From JANRJY01 sp033763735 (lineage in GTDB: Bacteria > Bacteroidota > Bacteroidia > Cytophagales > UBA9547), in assembly GCA_033763735.1 (NCBI GenBank), contig JANRJY010000069.1:1-64000 (forward strand): a stretch of 64,000 bases of DNA. The letters run 5' to 3'. A program made the position numbers and the translations under genes. The notes below the pieces were generated by a model that saw nothing but the letters and a program-made list of their open reading frames with translations, made no database searches and was not told the DNA's origin. Below, piece by piece: positions 50,391 through 58,951 of this stretch (position 1 is its first letter; each line of letters begins with the position of its first letter).

Positions 50391-52097
50391 ATGATAATCA
50401 ATTCAAAAAAAACCCATGTATTTATTTTTTCAATTACACATTTCCTTATTGTTTTATCATCCGGTCAAACTATCAAAACCAAAGATAAGCTAGATAGCCT
50501 TTGCAATGTTAAAATGAATCTGGATGTAAATGGCAAACTCTTGCCTCGTTATTTCCCCTCAAATACGGGTAAGGCATATGCCCAAGTATTACAATATACC
50601 GCCGAATTCATTAAAGATCGTTCACCTATCGACAAACAAACCGGTAAAGAAATATTGTACACTTCATGTTGCTTCTTAGGCCCTCACACCAAAAAAGGCA
50701 ATGAAATAATTCAAGGTAAGTCATTAGGTGGCGATAAAACAGCCAATTTTGATAGAGAAGATTGGATGCATAATCCTGCCTGTGTTTTTGCGGGTTTAAC
50801 CCAAAGTTTGGCGCTCGATATGTACACCTACACGGGTGATAGAGGGTATGTAAATGTGGTCCGAAAAATGCTTCTGTATCAAATTAAGTACGGCACTACT
50901 CCGGCCTCATTTAAATGGCCCAAAGTACCCTATGCGAGTGCCGACCCCAAAGACACTATATATATGGGTTCAGGATATTTGGAGCATGAAAATATGCGTG
51001 GAGATGGATTGCATGGAATTGAACCCGACAAAATTGGTGAATTGGGCTATGCGTATATCAAATTCTATGAAATCACAGACGATACTATTTTCTTGCGGGC
51101 AGCACTTAATTGTGCAGATGCACTGGAAAAAAATTTCCGTAAAGATGTGCTTCCCAATTCTAGTCCTTTTGAAACGACCCAAACCAGTCGCTCTCCCTGG
51201 CCTTTTAGAGTCAATGCCCGTACCGGAAGAGTGATCGATGAATATTGCTCACACGTTATTGAACCCATTAAAATGTTTGAAGAAATTGTTCGTATCCAAA
51301 AAAGAATTGCACTGGATACAGCAAGAATTCGAAAATATACAGAAACACTAAATTTTACCTGGGAATGGCTGTATTCCAAAAATGGTCCTATGAAAACCTA
51401 CGTATGGAATGCCTATTTTGAAGATATCCCTTCCGACCCTAAACAAGCCAATCGCAATCAGGTAAGTCCAATGGAAACAGCTCGTTTTCTGATAAAAAAC
51501 CCAACACATGCCAACGATTTGGAATCGGATATTCCGGCCCTTATTTATTATGTGAAAAGTGCCTTTGGAACTAAAAATATTGATGCCATTAAAGAACAAA
51601 CCTGGTGCTACGAACCCATGGCAAGTCATTCGTCAAGGTTTGCATCAGTGTGTGCTATGTGGTATGAAAAAACGAACCATCCTTGGTTCAAAGAACAAGC
51701 ATTTCGTCATTTTAACTATGCTACATATGTAGTAGAGCCTTCAGGTGCCACCTGGGTAGGTCACACCTGGCCGGGTAGCTGGTGGAGCGATGGATATGGT
51801 GATTTTATCAAACATTATTTCGATGGCATGGCAGCCATTCCTGAATGGGCTCCTCCAGGAGAAGACCATATCATCAAGTCAACCAGTGCCATCAGAGATA
51901 TTAAGTATAGTTCTATAGCTATTTCGTTTAAAACATTTGACAATGAAGGCTCTGTGGTTGCTCGTTTGAAAGCCAAACCCAAAAAAGTAACAGTAGGGAA
52001 TACCGCCACAACCAATTTCACTTGGACACCTTTGGACAAAGGGGGCGTATTCAAACTCAATTACACAGGTGGTAATGGGATAGAGATTAGGTTTTGA
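50391..52097 (+). CDS. Secreted putative carbohydrate-active enzyme of unrecognised family, copy B
   Basis: A 568-residue paralogue of the 44424 product. The signal-peptide-like start is HVFIFSITHFLIVLSSGQT. Shared blocks include YFEDIPSDPKQANRNQVSPM, AIKEQTWCYEPMASHSSRFA and WSDGYGDFIKHYFDGMAAIP, matching FFEDVPGWSDT, AINEQTAYQVPGNSHSARQA and LTDGYGDYIRHLLKALAWYP of copy A. An insertion near residue 80-110 (SCCFLGPHTKKGNEIIQGKS) is specific to this copy. Conserved Glu/Asp and His (FxD/E, NEQ/KEQ, SHS, DGYGD) are candidate active-site residues. It ends the DeoR-SDR-DegT-GalK operon, 32 bp after galactokinase. Confidence 0.72.
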   Translation: MIINSKKTHVFIFSITHFLIVLSSGQTIKTKDKLDSLCNVKMNLDVNGKLLPRYFPSNTGKAYAQVLQYTAEFIKDRSPIDKQTGKEILYTSCCFLGPHTKKGNEIIQGKSLGGDKTANFDREDWMHNPACVFAGLTQSLALDMYTYTGDRGYVNVVRKMLLYQIKYGTTPASFKWPKVPYASADPKDTIYMGSGYLEHENMRGDGLHGIEPDKIGELGYAYIKFYEITDDTIFLRAALNCADALEKNFRKDVLPNSSPFETTQTSRSPWPFRVNARTGRVIDEYCSHVIEPIKMFEEIVRIQKRIALDTARIRKYTETLNFTWEWLYSKNGPMKTYVWNAYFEDIPSDPKQANRNQVSPMETARFLIKNPTHANDLESDIPALIYYVKSAFGTKNIDAIKEQTWCYEPMASHSSRFASVCAMWYEKTNHPWFKEQAFRHFNYATYVVEPSGATWVGHTWPGSWWSDGYGDFIKHYFDGMAAIPEWAPPGEDHIIKSTSAIRDIKYSSIAISFKTFDNEGSVVARLKAKPKKVTVGNTATTNFTWTPLDKGGVFKLNYTGGNGIEIRF

Positions 52098-52245
52098 TTA
52101 ATGATTGATTGAAGCAGCCTTTTAAGAATTATTATGTGGACAACTGAATCTTTATGGTTTGAAATAGCCAACCCCATGGCTGGTGTCCTCACCAGACAAA
52201 ATAATTCAACTAAATGAGCCATTAAAGCTATTGAAATAAGAAATC

Positions 52246-52360
52246 TGCCTTTGCCAGTGTTCTTCTCAGGCAATCATACTTACAGTTCAAGAACTTGCAA
52301 AAACCTTCTTTGAAAAATAAACCCTTCATTATCAACTCCCCAAAATATTAACTCGTATTC
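52246..52360. repeat. 115-bp direct repeat, copy A
   Basis: From TGCCTTTGCC to CTCGTATTC this copy matches 53617-53731 at nearly every position, including the block ACAGTTCAAGAACTTGC. The first 30 bp form a degraded hairpin (TTTGCCAGTG..TCAGGCAA). Neighbouring 52170-52195 and 52365-52385 contain further (A/G)GCTGGTGTCCT motifs of the same hairpin family. The rest of 52098-52435 has no gene that I can support. Confidence 0.85.
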
Positions 52361-52435
52361 AAACCCCATAGCTGGTGTCCTAGCCAAATGTTATGGCTGA
52401 CTGATACCATGCTCATTAAAAAGAGTCTGTTATTC

Positions 52436-53569
52436 CTACTTGGAAGAGCTTGAAAAGGCAAACCTCGTTTTTAAGTCACTTTTTATATTTTTTGAGTACA
52501 TAATTAAAGAATCAGTATAATATTGAATATTGTAAAACTGATCAATTGTAATTCCTCTGCCATAAATACTTGGTATTAAAGTAGTCAGACCAATTCTATT
52601 ATAATCTAACCTCTCCAGCTTAAGCGTATCATTATTCCATACACAATTATTGAAGGAATGAAGTGTTTTTAAAGATGGGTCTATAATAATGTTCGGCTGG
52701 GTATAAGGGTACGTTTGATAGTATGGGATTTCTAAGATTAAATCAATTTCTAAATCATAAGTCTTCCCTTCCCAAATCGTAATATTAAATTTATTTAGAA
52801 CAAAGGTGTCTCTAACAAAAACGCAATCTCCAATATAATTTGCTTTAATCGGGCAAGTTTTTCTTTCATTTGATATAATAGTTCCTAGATAGTAACTGCC
52901 TATAACTTCTTCATTATTACCATTATAAAATTTCATACTTTTCAGAACAAATACTTTGTTATAATATGGTTTGTTGTCCTTAGAAGATAGAATTTTTAAA
53001 AAAAATCGTAGTTTGCGACTCAGAGTTCCATTATAGTTAACAGCAAGCATTTCAATTTCATAGCAACCTTCAGGTACTTCTTTAGTTAGGTAAATATGAA
53101 AATTAAAAGGCCATTGTACAAGAGAACTTGAAGGAGAGGTTTTTAAAACGAATTTTGAGTTTTTAACTTTATAATATATTTCCTTAATTCCTGAAGAATT
53201 ATTAACAATAAATGAATCTTTCGAGTCATATTTAAAAAAAATAAAACCAAAGCTTTCATGATATCCATTCGTGTTGAACAGGGTAATGGTATCTATTTTT
53301 TCTAAAGAATAGTTAGTATTATCTAAAAAAAAAGGTTGAATATAAAAGCTATCTGTTTGGTTCTTATTTATGGGTAAATCACCTTCAAAAACATTTACAT
53401 TAATACCAGCGAATGTTAATGAATTAGAAACATCATTACTATGATCATCAAAAGGGCTAACTTCTTCTTTTGTGGTTTTACAAGAATATAAACATAAAAT
53501 ACTTACATATACAATAGTCAAACGTAAAAATTGGTTTGTAAAATTCATTAATCTTTTATTTTTGTACAT
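52436..53569 (-). CDS. Lipoprotein of unknown function flanked by direct repeats (377 aa)
   Basis: A lipoprotein with lipobox cysteine in YVSILCLYSCKTTKEE. The start may be ATG 53569 (377 aa) or ATG 53548 (370 aa, a more compact signal peptide). The mature part is strand-rich with many Tyr/Asn/Ile (FNTNGYHESFGFIFFKYDSK, GRGITIDQFYNIQYYTDSLI). I recognise no family. It lies on the opposite strand from all its neighbours and is bracketed by 115-bp direct repeats (52246-52360 and 53617-53731), which suggests insertion as a unit. Confidence 0.65.
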   Translation of the reverse strand: MYKNKRLMNFTNQFLRLTIVYVSILCLYSCKTTKEEVSPFDDHSNDVSNSLTFAGINVNVFEGDLPINKNQTDSFYIQPFFLDNTNYSLEKIDTITLFNTNGYHESFGFIFFKYDSKDSFIVNNSSGIKEIYYKVKNSKFVLKTSPSSSLVQWPFNFHIYLTKEVPEGCYEIEMLAVNYNGTLSRKLRFFLKILSSKDNKPYYNKVFVLKSMKFYNGNNEEVIGSYYLGTIISNERKTCPIKANYIGDCVFVRDTFVLNKFNITIWEGKTYDLEIDLILEIPYYQTYPYTQPNIIIDPSLKTLHSFNNCVWNNDTLKLERLDYNRIGLTTLIPSIYGRGITIDQFYNIQYYTDSLIMYSKNIKSDLKTRFAFSSSSK

Positions 53570-53616
53570 TAAATATACTGCTTTTCCTTTAGTTAATCTA
53601 ATTCAAATGTCATTTT

Positions 53617-53731
53617 TGCCTTTGCTGGTGTTCTTCACCAGCAAACTTACTTACAGTTCAAGAACTTGCAAAAACCTTCTTTGAAAAATAAACCCTTCAT
53701 TATCAACTCCCAAAAATATTAACTCGTATTC
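53617..53731. repeat. 115-bp direct repeat, copy B
   Basis: Same length and orientation as copy A at 52246, differing at a few bases, mostly in the hairpin. Here the hairpin is perfect: TTTGCTGGTG (53621-53630), loop TTCTT, CACCAGCAAA (53636-53645). The TPR gene begins 29 bp downstream. Confidence 0.85.
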
Positions 53732-53759
53732 TCTTTTTATTTTTAATATTTGTTAAAAA

Positions 53760-54494
53760 ATGAAAGTAAAAACAATCCTGTTATTAATCAGCCTATTCTT
53801 ATTTTATAAGGGTTGGTGTCAAGTTTCTTATCTTGAACTTGCTGAAAACAAAGAACGTCAAGGCAAAAAAGATACCGCTCTTTATTACTTAAATGTGGGG
53901 CTAAGTTCCAACCTTAGCAACTCAGTAAGTTACAAGCTACTGGTCAAAAAAGGGTATATCCTGATGTCACAAGGTCAAGATAAAGAAGCAGAAATTTCAT
54001 TTGACAAAGCGATAGCTATCTTATCCGATTCAGGCCAAGCTTATGCTGCCAAAGGTTATTTATTTCTGAAAACCAAACGTTTTTTTAAATCCAGTGACAA
54101 TTTTGACAAAGCTATTGCCCGTAAAAATGCCGATATATCCGTAATTTTCTGTCGTGCCCATGCACTGTGGGATACCAAAAACTACGAAGAAGCAATGAAA
54201 GGAATCGATAAAGTACTTTTATTACAACCCAACCACCCTGATGCCAACTACCTCAAAGGAAGAATTTATGCCAGAACTGGAAAACACCAAGAGGCATTAC
54301 CTTGGTACAACAAAGCGTTTGGGTTAGCTGAGCAATCAAAAATTGCCGAAATTTATGCTTATAGAGGTGTTTCCTATTTGGCACTTAATCAACTCGAAAA
54401 GGCAGAGAGTGACTTAACAAGAGGTATTGAAGGGGGGATTGATAGGGATGAAATAAACTTCGCGCTTATGGAATTGGATCGGTTAAGGAAATAA
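53760..54494 (+). CDS. Secreted TPR-repeat protein
   Basis: A 244-residue protein with a signal peptide (MKVKTILLLISLFLFYKGWC). It has about six tetratricopeptide repeats: KDTALYYLNVGLSSNLSNSV, KEAEISFDKAIAILSDSGQA, FKSSDNFDKAIARKNADISV, EEAMKGIDKVLLLQPNHPDA, QEALPWYNKAFGLAEQSKIA and EKAESDLTRGIEGG. These form a superhelical protein-binding surface in the periplasm. It is probably co-transcribed with the DUF1080 gene (9 bp gap). Partner unknown. Confidence 0.85.
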   Translation: MKVKTILLLISLFLFYKGWCQVSYLELAENKERQGKKDTALYYLNVGLSSNLSNSVSYKLLVKKGYILMSQGQDKEAEISFDKAIAILSDSGQAYAAKGYLFLKTKRFFKSSDNFDKAIARKNADISVIFCRAHALWDTKNYEEAMKGIDKVLLLQPNHPDANYLKGRIYARTGKHQEALPWYNKAFGLAEQSKIAEIYAYRGVSYLALNQLEKAESDLTRGIEGGIDRDEINFALMELDRLRK

Positions 54495-54503
54495 TCCAAA
54501 CTT

Positions 54504-55178
54504 ATGAAAAACATCATCAAAAAAACATTACTGACAGGTTCATTAATTGCACTTTTTTCATTTGAAAGTGCCAAGGAAAAAATAACACTATTTGACAAAC
54601 CTAATCCCAAACTATGGTATACATTTCACGAGAAAGGTGGGCTCAATAATGACACAGGCAAAGTATTTAGTTATGAAAATGGCGCTTTGCAAGTATCAGG
54701 AAAGGAATTTGCATATATAGCCACCCAATCCGAATACAGCAATTACCGATTAACTCTTGAATTTAAGTGGGGAATCAAAAAGTACCCTCCGCGCCAAAAC
54801 GAAAAACGCGATGCAGGAATTATTTATCATTTTCCATTGAGTGTTTCCGATAAAATATGGCCCAAAGGCGTGGAATATCAAATTCAGGAAACCGATTGTG
54901 GCGATTTTTGGATAATTGGCGATATAACTTTGAAAACAAAAGGTGAACAAAAATCAGAATATGGCTTTAATCATATAGTAAAGTTTACAAATGCTGAAAA
55001 ACCATCCGGTGAATGGAACAAAGTAGAAATTGTCACGCTCAATGGCAAATGCACGCACTATTTAAACGGAATATTGGTCAACGAAGCTACCAACGTAAGT
55101 ATCAACTCCGGACGAATACTTTTACAATCGGAAGGAGCCGAAGTGTATTACAGGAATGTGATATTGGAAAAGTTGTAA
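54504..55178 (+). CDS. DUF1080 (3-keto-disaccharide hydrolase domain) protein
   Basis: A 224-residue secreted protein with a signal peptide (about 1-22). It is a single DUF1080 jelly-roll: ITLFDKPNPKLWYTFHEKGG, GALQVSGKEFAYIATQSEYS, YRLTLEFKWGIKKYPPRQNE, KRDAGIIYHFPLS and VEYQIQETDCGDFWIIG. The family was recently assigned 3-keto-glycoside hydrolase activity in some members; others only bind. KRDAGI..EYQIQE are the conserved blocks. It is adjacent to, but outside, the main pectin island. Confidence 0.85.
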   Translation: MKNIIKKTLLTGSLIALFSFESAKEKITLFDKPNPKLWYTFHEKGGLNNDTGKVFSYENGALQVSGKEFAYIATQSEYSNYRLTLEFKWGIKKYPPRQNEKRDAGIIYHFPLSVSDKIWPKGVEYQIQETDCGDFWIIGDITLKTKGEQKSEYGFNHIVKFTNAEKPSGEWNKVEIVTLNGKCTHYLNGILVNEATNVSINSGRILLQSEGAEVYYRNVILEKL

Positions 55179-55814
55179 TTATATATTGTATCTGAATATC
55201 GGGTCTAGCTTATTTGCATCATCCACAAGCGTGTCCAGCTCTTTGATCAAACCCGTTTTCATGTCATATACCCATCCATGAATGTTAACTTCGCGGTTTT
55301 TCCAGGCTTTTTGAATAATAGAAGTTTCTGCAAGGTTATACACCTGGTCTATAACATTTAATTCAACCAATCGGTTTTGTCTTTCTTCTAAGTTTTCAAT
55401 AGCAAGCAATTCTTTATTGTGGCGAAAATGTACTTCTTTAATATTGCGTAACCATTTGTTTACCAAACCTCTATCTTGATTGTCCATGGAAGCAATTACA
55501 CCTCCGCAGCCGTAGTGGCCACATACGATTACGTGTTTTACCTTTAATACTTCTACCGCATATTGAAGTACGCTGAGCATATTCAAGTCGGTATGAACCA
55601 CCATATTGGCAATATTTCGGTGAACAAATATTTCACCTTTTTCAGTGTTGGTTATCTCTCCAGGATGAACCCTACTGTCAGAGCAACCAATCCATAAAAA
55701 AGTAGGTGTTTGTTCTTCTGCGTGCCTTTCAAAGAACTTGGGATCCTCTTTCATTTTTTGACTTGCCCAATCTTTATTTCCTTCCAGTAATTTATTGTAT
55801 ATCTTTTTGATCAT
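55179..55814 (-). CDS. Beta-class carbonic anhydrase
   Basis: A 211-residue zinc enzyme interconverting CO2 and bicarbonate. Zinc ligands are Cys44 (CSDSRV, with the Asp46-Arg48 dyad), His100 and Cys103 (HYGCGG). FVHRNIANMVVHTDLNMLSV is the standard linking segment, and VNIHGWVYDMKTGLIKEL near the C-terminus is typical. Length as in plant-type beta enzymes of bacteria. Its stop abuts the DUF1080 stop in the convergent orientation, with no terminator between. Confidence 0.95.
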   Translation of the reverse strand: MIKKIYNKLLEGNKDWASQKMKEDPKFFERHAEEQTPTFLWIGCSDSRVHPGEITNTEKGEIFVHRNIANMVVHTDLNMLSVLQYAVEVLKVKHVIVCGHYGCGGVIASMDNQDRGLVNKWLRNIKEVHFRHNKELLAIENLEERQNRLVELNVIDQVYNLAETSIIQKAWKNREVNIHGWVYDMKTGLIKELDTLVDDANKLDPIFRYNI

Positions 55815-55855
55815 AACTACATGTAATTAAGCTTATTAATTATTACAATTCAATT

Positions 55856-57238
55856 TCAAAAATCACTAATCAAAAGTTTAATATAACCGGTGGCTTTGGT
55901 TTGAAGAATAATTTTTCCCGGAACTAAGTTGATCTTATTAGGTACAATTGAATAAATATCTCCATTTAAGGTAATAGAAGGCGTGATTTTATTCATTTGA
56001 ATTATTTTCTTTAGTTCCGCAACAGAGGTTTCCAAATAGGGTTTGTAGTTAATAATTAGTTTTTTCTCAATTTTTCTTTCTAATACACCATTTAAGATCC
56101 AGTTAGCCGATTTCTGTAAAAAATTATTGGTTTTTATATCAAAAGCAACATTTTTCAATCTTATAGTATTGTTTACTGTATCCAAATATGGGATAGCCTT
56201 CAAATATAGGTCACCTTTGATAGTTCCATCGGTGCTAGCTTTTATAATGAGCTGCTCGTAACTACCATAAAATTCCATTTTGAGAATACTAATTTTATTT
56301 TTGCCTTGTTCAAATATCAATTCTCTTTCGCTAACGAGCTGATTAACTATAGAGGTAAGTTCACTATATTCCACATACGACAGTAAGTTAATATTAAACG
56401 AACTGTCCTGAGTCGGTTTCATATTCAAATAGGGCAATGGTGTAATAGCGGTTTCAGGTTTGGTACCGGTGTGTGTTTCTATTTTGCCGTTGATTTGAAG
56501 ACCAATCGTAATATTTTTGTCATTTCCCGAAAGTGGGATATAATTCACTTCCAAGGGTAATATTCGAATCCATGAATTGTAGGCTCCGGGTATTTTAAAT
56601 GGTTGAACTAATAATTGCCACACCCTATCGGCATATGGTTTAATAATTAATTGACCAGAAAGCTTTTTATCAAGAGGTTCAGTTATCTTATTCTGATTGG
56701 CAAAAATGGCTTTTTCCAATAGGGGTGCTAAATCAAACTTCATAAATCCCATATCAAATTCCGGACGTGCCAGCCAATTAATTGAAACCAAATTTGTTTT
56801 AATTATTGTGTTCCAGTCGCTTGAAAGTGAAATAGAGCTTTGCAAAACAGGTTCCAATTCAAATGTAGCATCTTTCTCAGCTTTGATAATTCCGGCATCT
56901 ATTTGGGTTTTTGCATATATGCTTAATGGAATTTTTGTTTGTACAAATCCATTTTTAACACTGAATTGAATATCCCCTTTTTTGCGAACCTTTATCATCA
57001 GTTTATCATCAGCCATGTTGGAGTCATCATACAACAGTTCCGGCATTTCTTTATTGGCTTTTTTCTGTATTTCTGACAATGAAACAGTGGCCAAAACATT
57101 GATAGAAGAATTTTCTGATTCAAAACTTGCTTTTTTATAGGCTTCCTCAGGTGCAGTTACTACGAGTTTTTTTGCACATTGAGTGTGAATTAGCACAATG
57201 GCAGTAATAGTAATATATTTATAAAATGAGTATTTCAT
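55856..57238 (-). CDS. DUF4403 family lipoprotein
   Basis: A 460-residue lipoprotein started at ATG 57238 (MKYSFYKYITITAIVLIHTQ, then CAKK; lipobox Cys21). A 48-base upstream extension is possible but breaks the signal peptide. DUF4403 traits: two related beta-rich halves with NWLARPEFDMGFMKFDLAPL and WQLLVQPFKIPGAYNSWIRI near 190-220, and NVAFDIKTNNFLQKSANWIL near 370. The architecture resembles lipid-binding tubular proteins (SMP/BPI-like). It is probably periplasmic and possibly involved in lipid handling. Divergent from the gene at 57365. Confidence 0.8.
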   Translation of the reverse strand: MKYSFYKYITITAIVLIHTQCAKKLVVTAPEEAYKKASFESENSSINVLATVSLSEIQKKANKEMPELLYDDSNMADDKLMIKVRKKGDIQFSVKNGFVQTKIPLSIYAKTQIDAGIIKAEKDATFELEPVLQSSISLSSDWNTIIKTNLVSINWLARPEFDMGFMKFDLAPLLEKAIFANQNKITEPLDKKLSGQLIIKPYADRVWQLLVQPFKIPGAYNSWIRILPLEVNYIPLSGNDKNITIGLQINGKIETHTGTKPETAITPLPYLNMKPTQDSSFNINLLSYVEYSELTSIVNQLVSERELIFEQGKNKISILKMEFYGSYEQLIIKASTDGTIKGDLYLKAIPYLDTVNNTIRLKNVAFDIKTNNFLQKSANWILNGVLERKIEKKLIINYKPYLETSVAELKKIIQMNKITPSITLNGDIYSIVPNKINLVPGKIILQTKATGYIKLLISDF

Positions 57239-57364
57239 GTTAATAATAGCAGTTGCAATAGTACATAATAAAAATAAATATAGCATCCCTCCTCATGTGC
57301 AATGAAACAGAAATCCAATTTATTCGTTCAAAAGCATAATTTTAACTTCTAAAAATCACTTCCA

Positions 57365-57865
57365 ATGTTTCGTTTTTTGATTTTAATAGTCAATTCTCTG
57401 GCTTGTTTTGTCGCTTTCTCTCAAAATCCGAAAGCAATCAAGTACAACGATAAAATTATAGATATGCAACATAGGCATATCGAAAAGATGGCAAAGTTTG
57501 CGGGTTCTATTTCAAACACCAACCCTGATAAACTTAACAAAGCAAAAGACGAACTCGAAGCTTCACTCGAAAAAGCCTACCAACAAATTGAAAAAATGCC
57601 TGATTTTGAAGGAGATGATGCACTCAAAAATGCCGCGCTTGATTGGTTTAAGTTATCCAAAAAAATCATTGAGGATGACTTTGAGATTTTGATTCCTTTA
57701 CTTCGCAAAAAAGAAAAGGATGCCCTTGATAGAGTTAAAATTAAAGAAACTGTAGAAAGGCTAATCGTAGAAGAAGATGCGATTATTACTAATTTTGAAA
57801 AAGCGCAGCAATCGTTTGTGGAGCGACACGGACTTGACTTGGTTGAGCGCCCTGTAAAGCTATAA
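57365..57865 (+). CDS. Secreted helical protein, possibly LIC11966-like
   Basis: A 166-residue protein with a signal peptide (MFRFLILIVNSLACFVAFSQ). The mature part is almost entirely charged helix: YNDKIIDMQHRHIEKMAKFA, LEASLEKAYQQIEKMPDFEG and EEDAIITNFEKAQQSFVERH. It resembles what I recall of the LIC11966 family of surface/periplasmic proteins, of unknown function. No enzyme motifs. It stands alone between divergent DUF4403 and the Bat-type locus. Confidence 0.55.
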   Translation: MFRFLILIVNSLACFVAFSQNPKAIKYNDKIIDMQHRHIEKMAKFAGSISNTNPDKLNKAKDELEASLEKAYQQIEKMPDFEGDDALKNAALDWFKLSKKIIEDDFEILIPLLRKKEKDALDRVKIKETVERLIVEEDAIITNFEKAQQSFVERHGLDLVERPVKL

Positions 57866-58045
57866 ATATACTTCTCTCCTTATATTATTTGTATAAAACT
57901 TAGCTTATTTGCGGCTAAAAATATTGCCAAGGAATTACTTAACAAATTATCACCGCAAAAATTTACTTTATTTTTCTAGAAAATAATTTTCAATTTTTTA
58001 ATATGCATATTTGAATATTATTTTTGCGACAGCATAATTTTGAGG

Positions 58046-58951
58046 ATGTTTCTTGTGAAGGCCTTTACCAAATATCGGCTCATTGTTATTTTGATTTTTA
58101 TTGCGCAAATTCATTTTGCTGCTATTCGTGTACCTCAGATTCGTTTTTTGAAAGATTCAGTAATGTTAGGTGAGCCTATTCAAGTGTCAATGTCATACAA
58201 ACATGATCCGAATATCGAATTGTTGTTTCCCGACTCTACTTACAATTATTTCCCTTTCGAATACATTTCAAGGAAATATTTTCACACCAAATCTGATTCG
58301 TTATTTGATACCGATAGTGCCGTTTATACACTTTCCACATTTGAATTGGCTAGAAGGCTGGAGTTGAGTGTGCCGGTATTTGTGTTTATCAATGGCGATA
58401 CCTCTATGATTTTTAGTAACGGAGCGAGTGTGTGGCTCAAAGAAGAAATCACTCCGGCTACACCCCCCGACTCATTACATGTGAATGCCCGATTTATGGA
58501 TATGAGCAGTACTTTCAATTATCCTTATTTTATTATTGGATCAGGAATATTCGTATTAGTCAGCGGTATTATTTTATTGTTCTTCAGAAAACGAATCATT
58601 CGTGAATACAAGCTGTATTTTATGAAAAAAGATTACGACAAATTTATCTCCAAGTATATCGAAATTCAGCATATGTTCACAGCCGCTCCTTCGACCTCAT
58701 TATTAGAAGATTTGTTATCTGTTTGGAAAAAATATCTCGAAAAACTTGAAAAAGTACCCTATACTACACTTACTACAAAGGAGATTTCAACATTGCTCAA
58801 TATCAATCAACTTACCTCTTCACTTCAAAATTTCGACAGGGCTATATATGGTGGATTTATTAAAGAAGATCTTGAAAACTCAATGAACTATTTGAAAGAT
58901 ACTGCCAAAACTAAATTTATTCAAAAAACACAATCCATAAAAAATGTTTGA
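58046..58951 (+). CDS. BatD-like membrane protein, short form
   Basis: A 301-residue protein (ATG 58046; MFLVKAFTKYRLIVILIFIA signal). The N-terminal extracytoplasmic beta domain (about 25-155) includes FLKDSVMLGEPIQVSMSYKH. One TM segment spans about 162-182 (YFIIGSGIFVLVSGIILLFF), and a cytosolic helical domain (about 185-300) follows. The layout resembles the C-terminal half of BatD from the Bacteroidetes aerotolerance operon, but full-length BatD has about twice the length. The end overlaps the VWA gene by 8 bp, supporting co-translation and a joint complex. TATTTTTG (58019-58026) is a possible -7 box. Confidence 0.65.
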   Translation: MFLVKAFTKYRLIVILIFIAQIHFAAIRVPQIRFLKDSVMLGEPIQVSMSYKHDPNIELLFPDSTYNYFPFEYISRKYFHTKSDSLFDTDSAVYTLSTFELARRLELSVPVFVFINGDTSMIFSNGASVWLKEEITPATPPDSLHVNARFMDMSSTFNYPYFIIGSGIFVLVSGIILLFFRKRIIREYKLYFMKKDYDKFISKYIEIQHMFTAAPSTSLLEDLLSVWKKYLEKLEKVPYTTLTTKEISTLLNINQLTSSLQNFDRAIYGGFIKEDLENSMNYLKDTAKTKFIQKTQSIKNV

